This document shows positions 8,215 to 17,918 of a stretch of DNA of 64,000 nt, piece after piece (position 1 is the stretch's first letter; every line of letters starts with the position of its first letter). A program made the translations under genes and the position numbers. The DNA lies in contig NZ_OU963893.1 in NCBI RefSeq assembly GCF_918797525.1, positions 3,348,001 through 3,412,000 of the forward strand, in the 5' to 3' direction. The notes under the pieces are model-generated. The model saw only the letters and a list, made by a program, of their open reading frames with translations. It was not told the origin of the DNA and did not search any database. This stretch comes from an unidentified bacterial endosymbiont. GTDB taxonomy: Bacteria > Pseudomonadota > Gammaproteobacteria > Enterobacterales > Enterobacteriaceae.

Positions 8215-9687
8215 ATGTCATCATTGCACATTTCGCAAGGCACGTTTCGCCTTAGCGATACCCGAACCCTAACGCTGCCTGATTTAACATTACGCGCGGG
8301 CGAAAGCTGGGCGTTTGTTGGAACCAACGGCAGCGGGAAATCCGCACTCGCCCGCGCGCTGGCAGGAGAGCTTATCCTGCTACAAGGCGAGCGCCAGTGC
8401 GGCTTTACGCGTCTGACGCGGCTCTCGTTTGAACAGTTGCAAAAGCTGGTCAGTGAGGAGTGGCAGCGTAATAACACCGATTTGCTCAGCCCGGGTGAAG
8501 ACGATACGGGCCGCACGACGGCAGAGATTATCCAGGACCACGTTAACGATCCCGCTCGCTGCCAACGACTGGCGGAACAGTTTGGCATTACCCCCCTTCT
8601 GGATCGACGTTTCAAATACCTCTCTACCGGCGAGACGCGCAAGACGCTGCTATGCCAGGCCCTGATGAGCGAGCCGGAACTGCTGATCCTGGATGAGCCT
8701 TTCGACGGGCTGGATGTGCAGTCCCGCGCTCAACTTGCTGCTCTGTTGGGCTCTCTCAACCAGGCTGGATACACGATTGTACTGGTGCTAAACCGCTTTG
8801 ATGAAATCCCGGATTTTGTGCAGAACGCAGGCGTGTTGGCGGACTGTACCCTGACCGAAACCGGTACAACATCCGCATTGCTCGAACACGCGCTCGTTGC
8901 TCAACTGGCGCATAGCGAAAAACGGCAAGGCATTGCGCTGCCTGAACCCGATGTTCCCCCCGCACACCATGCGCTTGACCCCCGTGAACCCCGCATTATA
9001 TTACGCGATGGCGTGGTATCTTATGACGATCGTCCGGTGCTTAATCATCTTAACTGGACAGTTGCGGCGGGTGAACACTGGCAGATCGTTGGCCCAAATG
9101 GCGCAGGTAAATCCACATTATTAAGCCTTATTACCGGCGATCATTCCCAGGGATACAGTAACGATCTCACGCTGTTTGGCCGTCGTCGCGGCAGCGGAGA
9201 AACCATCTGGGACATTAAAAAACATATTGGCTATGTCAGCAGCAGCCTGCATCTGGATTACCGCGTCAGTACCACGGTACGCAACGTGATCCTGTCCGGG
9301 TATTTTGACTCTATCGGCATTTATCAGGCGGTTTCGGATAAACAACACAAGCTGGCCCGGCGGTGGCTGGATATTCTGGGGATGGATAAGTGCATCGCCG
9401 ACGCGCCGTTTCACAGTTTGTCATGGGGACAACAGCGCCTGGCGCTGATTACGCGCGCGCTGGTGAAACATCCGACGCTTCTCATTCTGGATGAACCGCT
9501 GCAGGGCCTGGACCCCCTCAACCGCCAGCTGGTCCGCCGTTTTGTTGATATTTTGATTGGCGAAGGTGAAACACAGCTATTGTTTGTTTCTCACCATGCC
9601 GAAGATGCCCCGTCATGCATCACCCATCGTCTTGAGTTTATCCCCGACGGTGAGCACTATCGTTACCTGTTGAGCAAAATTGATTAG
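8215..9687 (+). CDS. modF: ModF, double ABC-domain ATPase
   Basis: Cytoplasmic protein of 490 residues with two fused ABC ATPase domains and no membrane part. First Walker A GTNGSGKS is at residues 36-43 and the first signature-like STGETRK follows; second Walker A GPNGAGKS is near residue 285 and the later signature-like SWGQQRL follows. The role is unclear in any species; co-transcription with modE suggests a link to molybdate, but modABC supplies the transporter ATPase. The start at 8215 (MSSLHISQ) is chosen by family length. A short terminator follows. Confidence 0.94.
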   Translation: MSSLHISQGTFRLSDTRTLTLPDLTLRAGESWAFVGTNGSGKSALARALAGELILLQGERQCGFTRLTRLSFEQLQKLVSEEWQRNNTDLLSPGEDDTGRTTAEIIQDHVNDPARCQRLAEQFGITPLLDRRFKYLSTGETRKTLLCQALMSEPELLILDEPFDGLDVQSRAQLAALLGSLNQAGYTIVLVLNRFDEIPDFVQNAGVLADCTLTETGTTSALLEHALVAQLAHSEKRQGIALPEPDVPPAHHALDPREPRIILRDGVVSYDDRPVLNHLNWTVAAGEHWQIVGPNGAGKSTLLSLITGDHSQGYSNDLTLFGRRRGSGETIWDIKKHIGYVSSSLHLDYRVSTTVRNVILSGYFDSIGIYQAVSDKQHKLARRWLDILGMDKCIADAPFHSLSWGQQRLALITRALVKHPTLLILDEPLQGLDPLNRQLVRRFVDILIGEGETQLLFVSHHAEDAPSCITHRLEFIPDGEHYRYLLSKID

Positions 9688-9692
9688 CGCAC

Positions 9693-9714
9693 GGAGGGCA
9701 CTGCCCTCCTTTTT
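9693..9714 (+). terminator. Terminator of modEF
   Basis: GGAGGGC / GCCCTCC hairpin with a 3-nt loop followed by TTTTT, starting a few bases after the modF stop. Confidence 0.85.
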
Positions 9715-9793
9715 CAGATAACCTGCAGCAATACATATCTATCTCTTTGATCTAGAATGCTCTCAGGCAGTAATAAAGGACGCCTGAAAATCA

Positions 9794-9809
9794 GTGTAAA
9801 CGATTCCAC
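9794..9809 (+). promoter_or_regulatory. External GalR/GalS operator (OE) of galETKM
   Basis: GTGTAAACGATTCCAC, the 16-bp external gal operator known from E. coli. It lies about 94 bp before the galE start and pairs with the internal operator inside galE for repression by DNA looping. Confidence 0.92.
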
Positions 9810-9855
9810 TAATTTATCCCATGTCACACTTTTTGCGTCTCTGTTATGCTAGGGT
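9810..9855 (+). promoter_or_regulatory. gal promoter region with CRP site
   Basis: The segment TTTATCCCATGTCACAC corresponds to the E. coli gal CRP site. The P2 -10 element TATGCT is retained at 9845-9850. The P1 -10, TATGGT in E. coli, reads TAGGGT at 9850-9855, a weaker match. Confidence 0.75.
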
Positions 9856-9887
9856 TAATACATACCATAAGCCCAATGGAGCGAAAT

Positions 9888-10904
9888 ATGCGAGTTCTGG
9901 TAACAGGTGGTAGCGGTTACATTGGTAGTCATACCTGCGTGCAACTGCTGAAAAACGGTCATGATGTCATTATTCTCGACAACCTGTGCAACAGTAAGCG
10001 CAGCGTACTGCCGGTGATTGAACGTCTTGCCGGCAAACAGCCCACGTTCGTGGAAGGCGACATCCGCAATGAAGCGTTGATGACCGACATCCTTCACGAC
10101 CACGCCATTGAGACCGTTATCCACTTCGCGGGCCTCAAAGCAGTCGGTGAATCGGTAGCAAAACCGCTGGAGTACTACGACAATAACGTCAACGGTACGC
10201 TGCGATTGATCTCCGCCATGCGGGCGGCGAACGTCAAAAACGTTATTTTCAGTTCGTCCGCAACCGTCTATGGCGATCAGCCCCAAATCCCTTACGTTGA
10301 AAGCTTCCCGACCGGCACGCCGCAAAGCCCATACGGCAAGAGCAAGCTGATGGTGGAACAGATCCTGGCCGATCTGCAAAAAGCACAGCCAGAGTGGAGT
10401 ATCGCGTTGCTGCGCTACTTCAACCCGGTGGGTGCCCATCCATCTGGCGATATGGGTGAAGATCCGCAGGGTATTCCTAATAATCTGATGCCTTACATTG
10501 CCCAAGTGGCGGTAGGTCGCCGTGACTCGCTGGCTATTTTTGGTAACGACTATCCAACCGAAGATGGCACTGGCGTGCGTGACTACATCCATGTGATGGA
10601 TCTTGCCGACGGCCACGTTGCGGCAATGCAGCAGTTGGCAGACAAACCGGGCGTGCATATTTACAACCTTGGCGCCGGTGTCGGCAGCAGCGTGCTGGAT
10701 GTGGTTAACGCCTTTAGCAAAGCCTGCGGCAAGCCGGTGAACTATCACTTCGCCCCACGTCGTGAGGGCGATCTTCCGGCCTACTGGGCCGATGCGTCTA
10801 AAGCCGATAAAGAGCTTAACTGGCGTGTCACCCGCACCCTTGATGAAATGGCACAGGATACCTGGCACTGGCAGTCACGCCATCCACAAGGTTATCCGGA
10901 CTAA
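9888..10904 (+). CDS. galE: UDP-glucose 4-epimerase
   Basis: Interconverts UDP-galactose and UDP-glucose in the Leloir pathway and supplies UDP-galactose for polysaccharides. It is a short-chain dehydrogenase fold with NAD motif GGSGYIG at residues 7-13, catalytic Ser/Tyr in the SSSATVYG and SPYGKSK segments (YxxxK), and the late RREGDLPAYWAD substrate loop. The start at 9888 (MRVLVTG), with GGAGCGA before it, gives 338 residues as in E. coli. First gene of galETKM; the internal operator lies within its first codons. Confidence 0.98.
   Translation: MRVLVTGGSGYIGSHTCVQLLKNGHDVIILDNLCNSKRSVLPVIERLAGKQPTFVEGDIRNEALMTDILHDHAIETVIHFAGLKAVGESVAKPLEYYDNNVNGTLRLISAMRAANVKNVIFSSSATVYGDQPQIPYVESFPTGTPQSPYGKSKLMVEQILADLQKAQPEWSIALLRYFNPVGAHPSGDMGEDPQGIPNNLMPYIAQVAVGRRDSLAIFGNDYPTEDGTGVRDYIHVMDLADGHVAAMQQLADKPGVHIYNLGAGVGSSVLDVVNAFSKACGKPVNYHFAPRREGDLPAYWADASKADKELNWRVTRTLDEMAQDTWHWQSRHPQGYPD
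9907..9922 (+). promoter_or_regulatory. Internal GalR/GalS operator (OI) inside galE
   Basis: GTGGTAGCGGTTACAT, identical in form to the E. coli internal operator, encoding part of the GGSGYIG motif. Its distance from OE (113 bp between starts) suits the gal repression loop. Confidence 0.88.
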
Positions 10905-10913
10905 GGATCCATC

Positions 10914-11960
10914 ATGACACACTTTAATCCCGTCGAGCATCCGCATCGTCGTTTTAACCCCTTAAGCGGACAATGGATTCTGGTCTCACCGCACCGCGCC
11001 AGGCGCCCCTGGCAGGGGGCGCAAGAGACGCCTGCGAAGCAGACCCTTCCACAGCATGACCCGGACTGTTTTCTGTGTCCGGGTAACACCCGCGTCACGG
11101 GTGATACCAACCCGGACTATAAAGGCACCTACGTTTTCACCAACGATTTTGCCGCCCTGATGACCGACACGCCGGATGCGCCGCAAAGCGATGATCCGCT
11201 GATGCGCTGTGAAAGCGCCCGCGGCACCAGCCGTGTTATCTGCTTCTCTCCCGATCACAGCAAAACGCTGCCGGAGCTGAGCGTTGATGCGCTGAAAGAG
11301 GTGGTCAGTACCTGGCAAGCGCAAACCGCAGAGCTGGGCCAAACATACCCGTGGGTGCAGGTGTTTGAAAATAAAGGCGCGGCTATGGGTTGCTCCAACC
11401 CGCATCCGCACGGGCAGATCTGGGCGAACAGCTTCCTGCCAAACGAAGCCGAGCGTGAAGACCGCCTGCAAAAAGCCTACTTTGCGCAAAACGGCTCGCC
11501 GATGCTGGTGGATTACGCCCGCCGTGAGCTGGCCGATGGCAGCCGTACGATCGTTGAAACCGAGCACTGGCTGGCCGTGGTGCCGTACTGGGCAGCCTGG
11601 CCGTTTGAAACGCTGCTGCTGCCAAAAGCGCATGTGCCGCGTATTACCGAGCTTAGCGACGCGCAGCGCGACGATCTTGCGCTGGCGTTAAAAAAACTGA
11701 CCAGCCGTTACGATAACCTTTTCCAGTGCTCTTTCCCCTACTCGATGGGCTGGCACGGCGCACCGTTTAACAGTGAAGAGAACCCACACTGGCAGTTGCA
11801 TGCCCATTTCTATCCGCCGCTGCTGCGTTCTGCGACGGTGCGTAAATTTATGGTGGGATACGAAATGCTGGCTGAAACCCAGCGTGACCTGACGGCGGAA
11901 CAGGCGGCAGAACGTCTGCGTGCCGTTAGCGACGTCCATTATCGCCAATCAGGAGTTTAA
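10914..11960 (+). CDS. galT: Galactose-1-phosphate uridylyltransferase
   Basis: Transfers UMP from UDP-glucose to galactose-1-phosphate through a uridylylated histidine. The active-site motif NPHPHGQIW (nucleophile His about residue 166) and the zinc-binding CFLCPGN near residues 52-58 are present. It has 348 residues, equal to E. coli. It sits 9 bp after galE and 3 bp before galK in the gal operon. Confidence 0.98.
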   Translation: MTHFNPVEHPHRRFNPLSGQWILVSPHRARRPWQGAQETPAKQTLPQHDPDCFLCPGNTRVTGDTNPDYKGTYVFTNDFAALMTDTPDAPQSDDPLMRCESARGTSRVICFSPDHSKTLPELSVDALKEVVSTWQAQTAELGQTYPWVQVFENKGAAMGCSNPHPHGQIWANSFLPNEAEREDRLQKAYFAQNGSPMLVDYARRELADGSRTIVETEHWLAVVPYWAAWPFETLLLPKAHVPRITELSDAQRDDLALALKKLTSRYDNLFQCSFPYSMGWHGAPFNSEENPHWQLHAHFYPPLLRSATVRKFMVGYEMLAETQRDLTAEQAAERLRAVSDVHYRQSGV

Positions 11961-11963
11961 ATA

Positions 11964-13112
11964 ATGAGTCTGAAAGATAAAACACAATCCCTGTTTGCTG
12001 AAAAATTTGGCTACCCTGCCACCCACGTTATTCAGGCGCCAGGCCGCGTTAACCTGATCGGTGAACATACCGACTATAACGACGGTTTTGTTCTACCTTG
12101 CGCCATTGATTATCAGACGGTCATCAGTTGCGCGAAGCGTGACGATCGCATAGTGCGCGTGATGGCCGCCGATTACGCTAACGAGACGGACGAATTTTCG
12201 CTCGACGCGCCGATTATGTCTCATAACAGCCAGCAATGGTCGAACTATGTGCGCGGTGTGGTGAAGCATCTGCAAAAGCGTGACACAAATATCGGCGGCG
12301 CCGATTTAGTGATTAGCGGCAATGTGCCTCAGGGCGCGGGTTTAAGCTCCTCGGCTTCACTCGAAGTGGCGGTGGGTACCGTCTTCCAGCAGCTTTATCA
12401 TCTGCCGCTGGACGGCGCGCAAATTGCACTCAACGGCCAGGAGGCAGAAAACCAGTTCGTGGGCTGTAACTGCGGCATCATGGACCAGCTGATCTCCGCG
12501 CTGGGCAAAAAAGAGCATGCCCTGCTGATTGATTGCCGATCGCTGGGAACGAAAGCCGTTCCCCTGCCGCAAGGCGCGGCGGTGGTTATCATCAACAGTA
12601 ACTTCAAACGTACGCTGGTGGGTAGTGAGTACAACACCCGTCGCGAGCAGTGTGAGACCGGAGCACGCTTCTTCCAGCAACCCGCCCTGCGTGATGTGTC
12701 TCTGAATGAATTTAATAACGTGGCGCACGAGCTGGATCCGGTGGTGGCCAAACGCGTTCGTCACGTACTGACAGAAAATGCCCGTACCGTTGAAGCGGCC
12801 TCTGCGCTGGCGAAAAGCGACCTCAAGCGCATGGGTGAACTGATGGCACAATCCCATGCCTCCATGCGCGATGATTTCGAAATCACCGTTCCACAAATCG
12901 ACACCCTGGTAGAGATTGTAAAAGCGACCATCGGCGAAAAAGGCGGCGTGCGCATGACTGGCGGCGGCTTTGGCGGGTGCATCGTTGCGCTGGTGCCCGA
13001 AGAGCTGGTCCCGGCCGTTCAGGATGCGGTGGCAAAACAGTACGAAGCCAAAACCGGCATCAAAGAAACCTTCTATGTTTGTAAAGCATCACAAGGAGCA
13101 GGACAGTGCTAA
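11964..13112 (+). CDS. galK: Galactokinase
   Basis: Phosphorylates alpha-D-galactose at C1 using ATP. The galactokinase signature [16 protein letters not shown] is near residues 28-43, the GHMP ATP motif [11 protein letters not shown] near residue 120, and the C-terminal GGGFGGC motif near 335. At 382 residues it matches E. coli. Its last seven bases overlap the galM start. Confidence 0.98.
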   Translation: MSLKDKTQSLFAEKFGYPATHVIQAPGRVNLIGEHTDYNDGFVLPCAIDYQTVISCAKRDDRIVRVMAADYANETDEFSLDAPIMSHNSQQWSNYVRGVVKHLQKRDTNIGGADLVISGNVPQGAGLSSSASLEVAVGTVFQQLYHLPLDGAQIALNGQEAENQFVGCNCGIMDQLISALGKKEHALLIDCRSLGTKAVPLPQGAAVVIINSNFKRTLVGSEYNTRREQCETGARFFQQPALRDVSLNEFNNVAHELDPVVAKRVRHVLTENARTVEAASALAKSDLKRMGELMAQSHASMRDDFEITVPQIDTLVEIVKATIGEKGGVRMTGGGFGGCIVALVPEELVPAVQDAVAKQYEAKTGIKETFYVCKASQGAGQC

Positions 13113-14146
13113 ATGAAACGCCAATCCTTGCACCGGATGGCCTGCCGTACCGCCTGTTAACCTTGCGCAACGGCGCGGGGATGGTGGTTACGCTGATGGA
13201 CTGGGGTGCAACCCTACTTTCCGCTCGCGTCCCCCTGCCTGACAGCAGCGTGCGCGAAACCCTGCTTGGCTGTGCGTCACCTGAGCAGTATATCAACCAG
13301 ACCGCCTACCTCGGCGCATCGGTGGGACGTTATGCCAACCGCATCGCTAAAAGCCGTTTTGAACTCGACGGCGTGCGCTATCCGCTGCAGTCGAGCCAGG
13401 GCGAGAACCAGCTGCACGGCGGACCGGAAGGCTTTGATAAACGCCGCTGGAAAATCGCGCGGCAAAATGACAGCGAGGCGCTGTTCTCGCTCCATTCTGC
13501 CGATGGCGACCAGGGCTTCCCGGGCAATCTCACCGCCACTGCCCGCTTTACGCTCACCGACGATAACCGTATTGCCATTGAGTACCGTGCTACGGTCGAT
13601 AAGCCGTGTCCGGTTAACCTGACCAACCACGCGTATTTCAACCTCGACGGCAATCAGGGCGATATTCGTGACCATAAGCTGCAGATCCTGGCCGATGAAT
13701 ACCTGCCGGTCGATGAGATGGGGATCCCCTCTCAGGGGCTGAAATCCGTGAGCGGCACCAGCTTTGATTTTCGCCGCGCAAAGATTATCGCTCAGGATTT
13801 CCTGAGTGATGACGATCAGCGCAAGATGAAAGGTTACGACCATGCTTTCCTGCTGCAGGCAAAAGGCGATATAAAGCAACCTGCGGCGCAGGTCTGGTCT
13901 GCCGATGAAAAGCTGCAGATGACGGTCTATACCACCGCGTCTGCCCTGCAGTTCTATTCAGGTAACTATCTGGGCGGCACAACGGCGCGTGAACAGGATA
14001 AGTACAGCGACTGGCAAGGTCTGGCGCTGGAAAGTGAACTCCTGCCAGACAGCCCAAACCATCCGGAATGGCCACAGCCAGACTGCGTGCTGCGCCCGGG
14101 TGAAGCGTACATTAGCGTGACGGAATACCATTTTATTCCTCACTAA
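13106..14146 (+). CDS. galM: Aldose 1-epimerase (galactose mutarotase)
   Basis: Converts beta-galactose to the alpha anomer used by GalK. Catalytic histidine regions NQLHGG and [10 protein letters not shown] and the catalytic glutamate segment [14 protein letters not shown] are visible; 346 residues as in E. coli. It starts with GTG inside the end of galK, indicating coupled translation, and is last in galETKM before a terminator. Confidence 0.97.
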   Translation: MLNETPILAPDGLPYRLLTLRNGAGMVVTLMDWGATLLSARVPLPDSSVRETLLGCASPEQYINQTAYLGASVGRYANRIAKSRFELDGVRYPLQSSQGENQLHGGPEGFDKRRWKIARQNDSEALFSLHSADGDQGFPGNLTATARFTLTDDNRIAIEYRATVDKPCPVNLTNHAYFNLDGNQGDIRDHKLQILADEYLPVDEMGIPSQGLKSVSGTSFDFRRAKIIAQDFLSDDDQRKMKGYDHAFLLQAKGDIKQPAAQVWSADEKLQMTVYTTASALQFYSGNYLGGTTAREQDKYSDWQGLALESELLPDSPNHPEWPQPDCVLRPGEAYISVTEYHFIPH

Positions 14147-14151
14147 CCTTC

Positions 14152-14175
14152 AGCCCTCCGTCCGGGGGGCTTTTT
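14152..14175 (+). terminator. Terminator of the gal operon
   Basis: AGCCCTCC / GGGGGGCT stem (one G·T pair) followed by a T-run, just after the galM stop. Confidence 0.85.
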
Positions 14176-14306
14176 CTTCTCGCCTTGCTGAAAATAGCGC
14201 CGATCACAGACAAAATCATAACCCTGCCTTCACAAGCACCTTACACTCAGAGACTATTTTCGCTATGGTTAGGGTTAAGCGTTGCCGCTGACACAGAGAC
14301 GGCAAT

Positions 14307-14327
14307 ATAATGAGAATTGTTATCATT
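14307..14327 (+). promoter_or_regulatory. Fur box upstream of gpmA
   Basis: ATAATGAGAATTGTTATCATT closely matches the Fur consensus GATAATGATAATCATTATC and lies 23 bp before the gpmA start. A Fur site at gpmA is known in E. coli. Confidence 0.75.
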
Positions 14328-14349
14328 CAAAATGCTTGAGGAGTAAGAC

Positions 14350-15102
14350 ATGGCTATTACTAAGCTGGTTCTGGTGCGTCACGGCGAAAGCCAGTGGAAC
14401 AACGAAAACCGCTTCACCGGTTGGTACGATGTTGATCTGTCCGAGAAAGGCGAAAGCGAAGCTAAAGCAGCAGGCAAGCTTCTGAAGGAAGAAGGCTTCA
14501 GCTTTGATTTTGCTTACACCTCGGTGCTGAAACGTGCCATCCATACTCTGTGGAACATTCTGGATGAGCTGGATCAGGCCTGGCTACCGGTTGAGAAATC
14601 CTGGAAACTGAACGAGCGCCATTACGGTGCGCTGCAGGGTCTGAACAAAGCAGAAACCGCTGAAAAATACGGAGATGACCAGGTTAAACAGTGGCGTCGC
14701 GGCTTCGCGGTCACCCCACCCGAGCTGACCAAAGATGACGAGCGTTTCCCGGGCCATGACCCGCGTTACGCGAAACTGACCGACGCAGAGCTGCCAACCA
14801 CCGAAAGCCTGGCACTGACCATCGACCGCGTGGTGCCTTACTGGAACGAAACCATCCTGCCACGCCTGAAAAGCGGTGAGCGCGTGATTATTGCCGCTCA
14901 CGGTAACTCCCTGCGCGCCCTGGTGAAATACCTGGACAACATGGGTGAAGATGAGATCCTTGAGCTAAACATCCCGACTGGCGTACCGCTTGTGTATGAG
15001 TTCGACGAAAACTTCAAACCTGTTAAGCACTACTATCTGGGTAACGCAGAAGAAATCGCGGCGAAAGCGGCGGCAGTAGCGAACCAGGGTAAAGCGAAGT
15101 AA
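14350..15102 (+). CDS. gpmA: 2,3-bisphosphoglycerate-dependent phosphoglycerate mutase
   Basis: Interconverts 3- and 2-phosphoglycerate in glycolysis and gluconeogenesis. The phosphohistidine motif LVRHGES puts catalytic His at residue 11, and the second active-site histidine is in AAHGNSLR near residue 185. At 250 residues it matches E. coli. A ribosome site (TGAGGAG) precedes the ATG. Monocistronic, with a Fur box upstream and two hairpins downstream. Confidence 0.98.
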   Translation: MAITKLVLVRHGESQWNNENRFTGWYDVDLSEKGESEAKAAGKLLKEEGFSFDFAYTSVLKRAIHTLWNILDELDQAWLPVEKSWKLNERHYGALQGLNKAETAEKYGDDQVKQWRRGFAVTPPELTKDDERFPGHDPRYAKLTDAELPTTESLALTIDRVVPYWNETILPRLKSGERVIIAAHGNSLRALVKYLDNMGEDEILELNIPTGVPLVYEFDENFKPVKHYYLGNAEEIAAKAAAVANQGKAK

Positions 15103-15117
15103 TTTTTCACCTGGCAT

Positions 15118-15140
15118 AAAAAAAGTGCGGACTTTTTTAT
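15118..15140 (+). terminator. Terminator of gpmA
   Basis: A/T-rich hairpin AAAAAAGT-GCGG-ACTTTTTT shortly after the stop codon. Confidence 0.8.
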
Positions 15141-15169
15141 TACTCGTATTAAATAGAATATAAATGTAT

Positions 15170-15200
15170 AAAAGACCTATTAATTAGGTCTTTTATTTTT
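15170..15200. terminator. Second hairpin with T-tract after gpmA
   Basis: AAAAGACCTA / TAGGTCTTTT with the loop TTAAT, then ATTTTT. It could back up the gpmA terminator or belong to a lost gene in the AT-rich patch that follows. Confidence 0.6.
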
Positions 15201-15326
15201 CCTTAATAAAGTTGTTAATTTTTGCTGTTGCCGCCCACATAACTGACTTTACCTGCCAGTCCGCGTCAATGTGCGAGGATAGATTCCCTGTGTTAAAATT
15301 CATTGGTTAGACAAGGAGGATAAAAC

Positions 15327-15976
15327 ATGAGTAAACGAAGTGATATAATTGATGGACGTCAGAGTCATCTAAAATATGGACTGAATTACACAGAAGTTCT
15401 GGGATGGATTAATTTAGGGCATGCACCGGGGGCTGATATCAGAAATCTGTTACAGCGTATTGATGCAGGTGAATCCTCTGGAAAAGCAATGCCCTTCAGG
15501 AATCGGTATATGTGGGCCCATTAAATGGTGCAAAAACAGTGGTTGTCCGGGTTGTATACAATTTCACATAACAATTATTCTGACAGCGGATCGTATAAAG
15601 GCTTCAGGTTCTTTGAGGTATCCAGTTTTTCCCATCGAACTACATTCAGACATAATGCTACAAGCGATCACTCTCGTGAAGTGCCCCCAACGAACAGGGG
15701 TTCACTTTACACGGCGTTAGTGAAATGTTATCAGTTATAATAGTCATCAATGAATTATTGCCTGAATGCCTCACTGGACAGTGGATCTACGCTGTTTCAT
15801 GTAATGATTATTTTTATCCTGCCGGTATGATCGTGCCCGACGATAATCCGCATTTCAATTGAGGTATTAGCAGCGGTTTTATGATATTCGACAAAGCCAC
15901 TGATATCGTCATCTCTGCCATTAATCGCAATACAGAGGCAAACTTGACTGATGATTTTTATATATACAAAAAATAG
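15327..15976 (+). pseudogene. Decayed gene of unknown family (two in-frame stops, one frameshift)
   Basis: A good ribosome site (AAGGAGGA) precedes an ATG opening a 65-codon frame (MSKRSDIIDG...) that stops at TAA 15522-15524. The same frame resumes at once and stays open to TAA 15738-15740. In the frame entered at about 15725, the sequence continues as SVIIVINELLPECLTGQW and on to TGA 15860-15862, then continues in that same frame from GISSGFMIFDKA to TAG 15974-15976. Joined, about 215 residues are recovered, which is much more likely from a broken gene than by chance. The N-terminal part includes LGWINLGHAPGADIRNLL. Family not recognised. The region is AT-rich and absent from the equivalent gpmA-aroG gap of E. 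coli, so it was probably acquired. Confidence 0.6.
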
Positions 15977-16083
15977 AGTGATCAACCAATTGATATATAT
16001 GATTAAATCACTCTCTCGATGAGTTATTGTGCACGCTCAACTAGAAAGAAGTTGCCCCGCGCTTTTTTATTTTCACATTCGAA

Positions 16084-17136
16084 CTAACCGCGACGGGCTT
16101 TCACCGCATTCGCCAGCTGGCGCAGCAGTGTGTCGGTATCGTCCCAGCCGATGCAGGCATCAGTGACACTCTTACCGTAAACCAACGGCTCATTGCCTTC
16201 CAGGTTTTGGTTACCTTCAACCAGATGGCTTTCGATCATCACCCCGATCACTGCGTGTTCACCACCGGCGATCTGTTGGCAGACATCCGCGCCCACTTCC
16301 ATCTGCTTTTTGAACTGCTTGCTGGAGTTGGCATGGCTGAAGTCGATCATCACCTGTGGCGGCAGACCCGCTTTCTCTAGACCCGTTTTGACCTCTGCTA
16401 CATGTTTCGCGCTGTAGTTTGGCTCTTTACCGCCGCGAAGGATGATATGGCAATCGCCGTTACCGCTGGTGTTCACAATGGCGGAATGCCCCCATTTGGT
16501 GACGGACAGGAAGCAGTGCGGCGCACCCGCAGCATTGATCGCGTCAATAGCCACCTTGATGGTGCCATCGGTACCGTTTTTGAAACCAACCGGGCAAGAG
16601 AGGCCGGATGCCAGCTCGCGGTGCACCTGAGACTCCGTGGTACGCGCGCCAATGGCTCCCCAACTCATCAGATCTGCCAGATATTGTGGCGTAATCATAT
16701 CCAGGAACTCACCGGCTGCGGGCAGGCCGCTGTCGTTAATTTCCAGCAACAATTTACGCGCAATGCGCAGGCCGTCGTTTATCTGGAAACTATTATCCAT
16801 GTGCGGATCGTTAATCAGCCCTTTCCAGCCAACGGTAGTACGCGGCTTTTCAAAATAAACGCGCATCACGATTTCCAGCTCGTCCTTAAGCGCTTCACGC
16901 AGGCTGAGCAGCCGGGCCGCATACTCTTTTGCTGCGGCAGGATCGTGAATGGAGCAAGGACCAATCACCACCAGCAGACGATCATCGTTGCCTATGAGGA
17001 TCTGGTGGATCGCTTTGCGGGCATCAGAGACCGTGTTGGCTGCATTTTCAGTGGCGGGGAACTTTTCAAGGAGCGCTACAGGAGGTAATAACTCATTGAT
17101 CTCTTTAATGCGTAAGTCGTCGTTCTGATAATTCAT
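16084..17136 (-). CDS. aroG: DAHP synthase, phenylalanine-sensitive isozyme
   Basis: Condenses phosphoenolpyruvate and erythrose-4-phosphate, the first step of the shikimate pathway. It has the 350-residue length of E. coli AroG and class I alpha motifs: GPCSIHD near residue 60, EKPRTTVGWKG near 96, MIDFSHANSSK near 265, and SHLVEGNQ. The feedback-inhibition region around GEFLDMITPQY is intact. It is monocistronic, with a perfect TyrR box about 70 bp upstream. Confidence 0.97.
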   Translation of the reverse strand: MNYQNDDLRIKEINELLPPVALLEKFPATENAANTVSDARKAIHQILIGNDDRLLVVIGPCSIHDPAAAKEYAARLLSLREALKDELEIVMRVYFEKPRTTVGWKGLINDPHMDNSFQINDGLRIARKLLLEINDSGLPAAGEFLDMITPQYLADLMSWGAIGARTTESQVHRELASGLSCPVGFKNGTDGTIKVAIDAINAAGAPHCFLSVTKWGHSAIVNTSGNGDCHIILRGGKEPNYSAKHVAEVKTGLEKAGLPPQVMIDFSHANSSKQFKKQMEVGADVCQQIAGGEHAVIGVMIESHLVEGNQNLEGNEPLVYGKSVTDACIGWDDTDTLLRQLANAVKARRG

Positions 17137-17206
17137 TTTCTTTCCAGCTCTGCCATATCTTTAGTAGTGAAAGCAATGCTTTCAATCTATCTTGTCGGCC
17201 TGAAAG

Positions 17207-17224
17207 TGTAAACAGGGTTTTACA
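17207..17224 (-). promoter_or_regulatory. TyrR box upstream of aroG
   Basis: TGTAAA-N6-TTTACA, a perfect palindromic TyrR site, 71 bp before the aroG start. TyrR represses aroG in E. coli with aromatic amino acids. Confidence 0.85.
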
Positions 17225-17438
17225 CCTCACGCAGATAATTCCTGGAATTTGGCTAAAATTCGTCACAAAATAGCGAAAAGTGAGATCTAAACTATGCTTT
17301 TTAACTGTAACAACCATTTTTATGTGATTAAACGCGATTCCATACTGACGTAAGTCCGTATGCCGGAATCTTTCGCCTTTGAATAAGATGCACTGTTGGA
17401 ATGTTATCCAGCGTAACGATAAGAACAGGAGCAGCATG

Positions 17439-17819
17439 ATGAAAATGACGAAACTGGCAACCCTCTTCCTGACGGCCACCCTAACGCTTGCAAGCGGCAG
17501 CGTACTGGCCGCCGAAACTGGCGCGTCTGACAGTAACGGTGATGCCAACGCGGCCGCTGAAGCAGGCCAGGTCGCGCCCGATGCAAAACAGAATATCGCC
17601 CCTAATAACGTCGATAATAGCCACATCAATAACGGTAATACCAATACCGGCGGCACCATGCTGCATTCGGACGGTACGCACCCAGGTAACATGAGTCATG
17701 ACGGTATGACCACCGACGAGGTGCATAAAAACTCGATGTGTAAGGACGGCAAATGCCCTGACACCAACGATAAAGTGGGCAGCAATGCCGATACGAAAAC
17801 CGATGGCACTACACAGTAA
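17439..17819 (+). CDS. ybgS: YbgS, small secreted homeobox-like protein of unknown function
   Basis: A 126-residue protein matching E. coli YbgS in length and ends. A Sec signal peptide ([20 protein letters not shown], cleavage after VLA) precedes a low-complexity Asn/Gly/Asp-rich mature part. A short conserved block with two cysteines, MCKDGKCPD, lies before a TDGTTQ tail. The periplasmic function is unknown. Start 17439 has AGGAG 7 bases upstream; the preceding ATG at 17436 is too close to that site. A terminator follows. Confidence 0.9.
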   Translation: MKMTKLATLFLTATLTLASGSVLAAETGASDSNGDANAAAEAGQVAPDAKQNIAPNNVDNSHINNGNTNTGGTMLHSDGTHPGNMSHDGMTTDEVHKNSMCKDGKCPDTNDKVGSNADTKTDGTTQ

Positions 17820-17835
17820 CCGTGGGTGACATGAC

Positions 17836-17864
17836 AAAGGAGAGCCGATGCTCTCCTTTTTTAT
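17836..17864 (+). terminator. Terminator of ybgS
   Basis: AAAGGAGAG-CCGATG-CTCTCCTTT hairpin followed by a T-run. Confidence 0.9.
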
Positions 17865-17918
17865 TTAAGGGCTTAAAAACGCTACACTTAAAATAATAAA
17901 AATATCAGGAAAGATAAC

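Noticed and set aside
9855..10868. 337-codon minus-strand open frame
   Set aside because: Antisense shadow of galE; no ribosome site or family features.
15797..15985. 62-codon minus-strand open frame in the gpmA-aroG patch
   Set aside because: Antisense to the better supported decayed plus-strand gene and without a good ribosome site.
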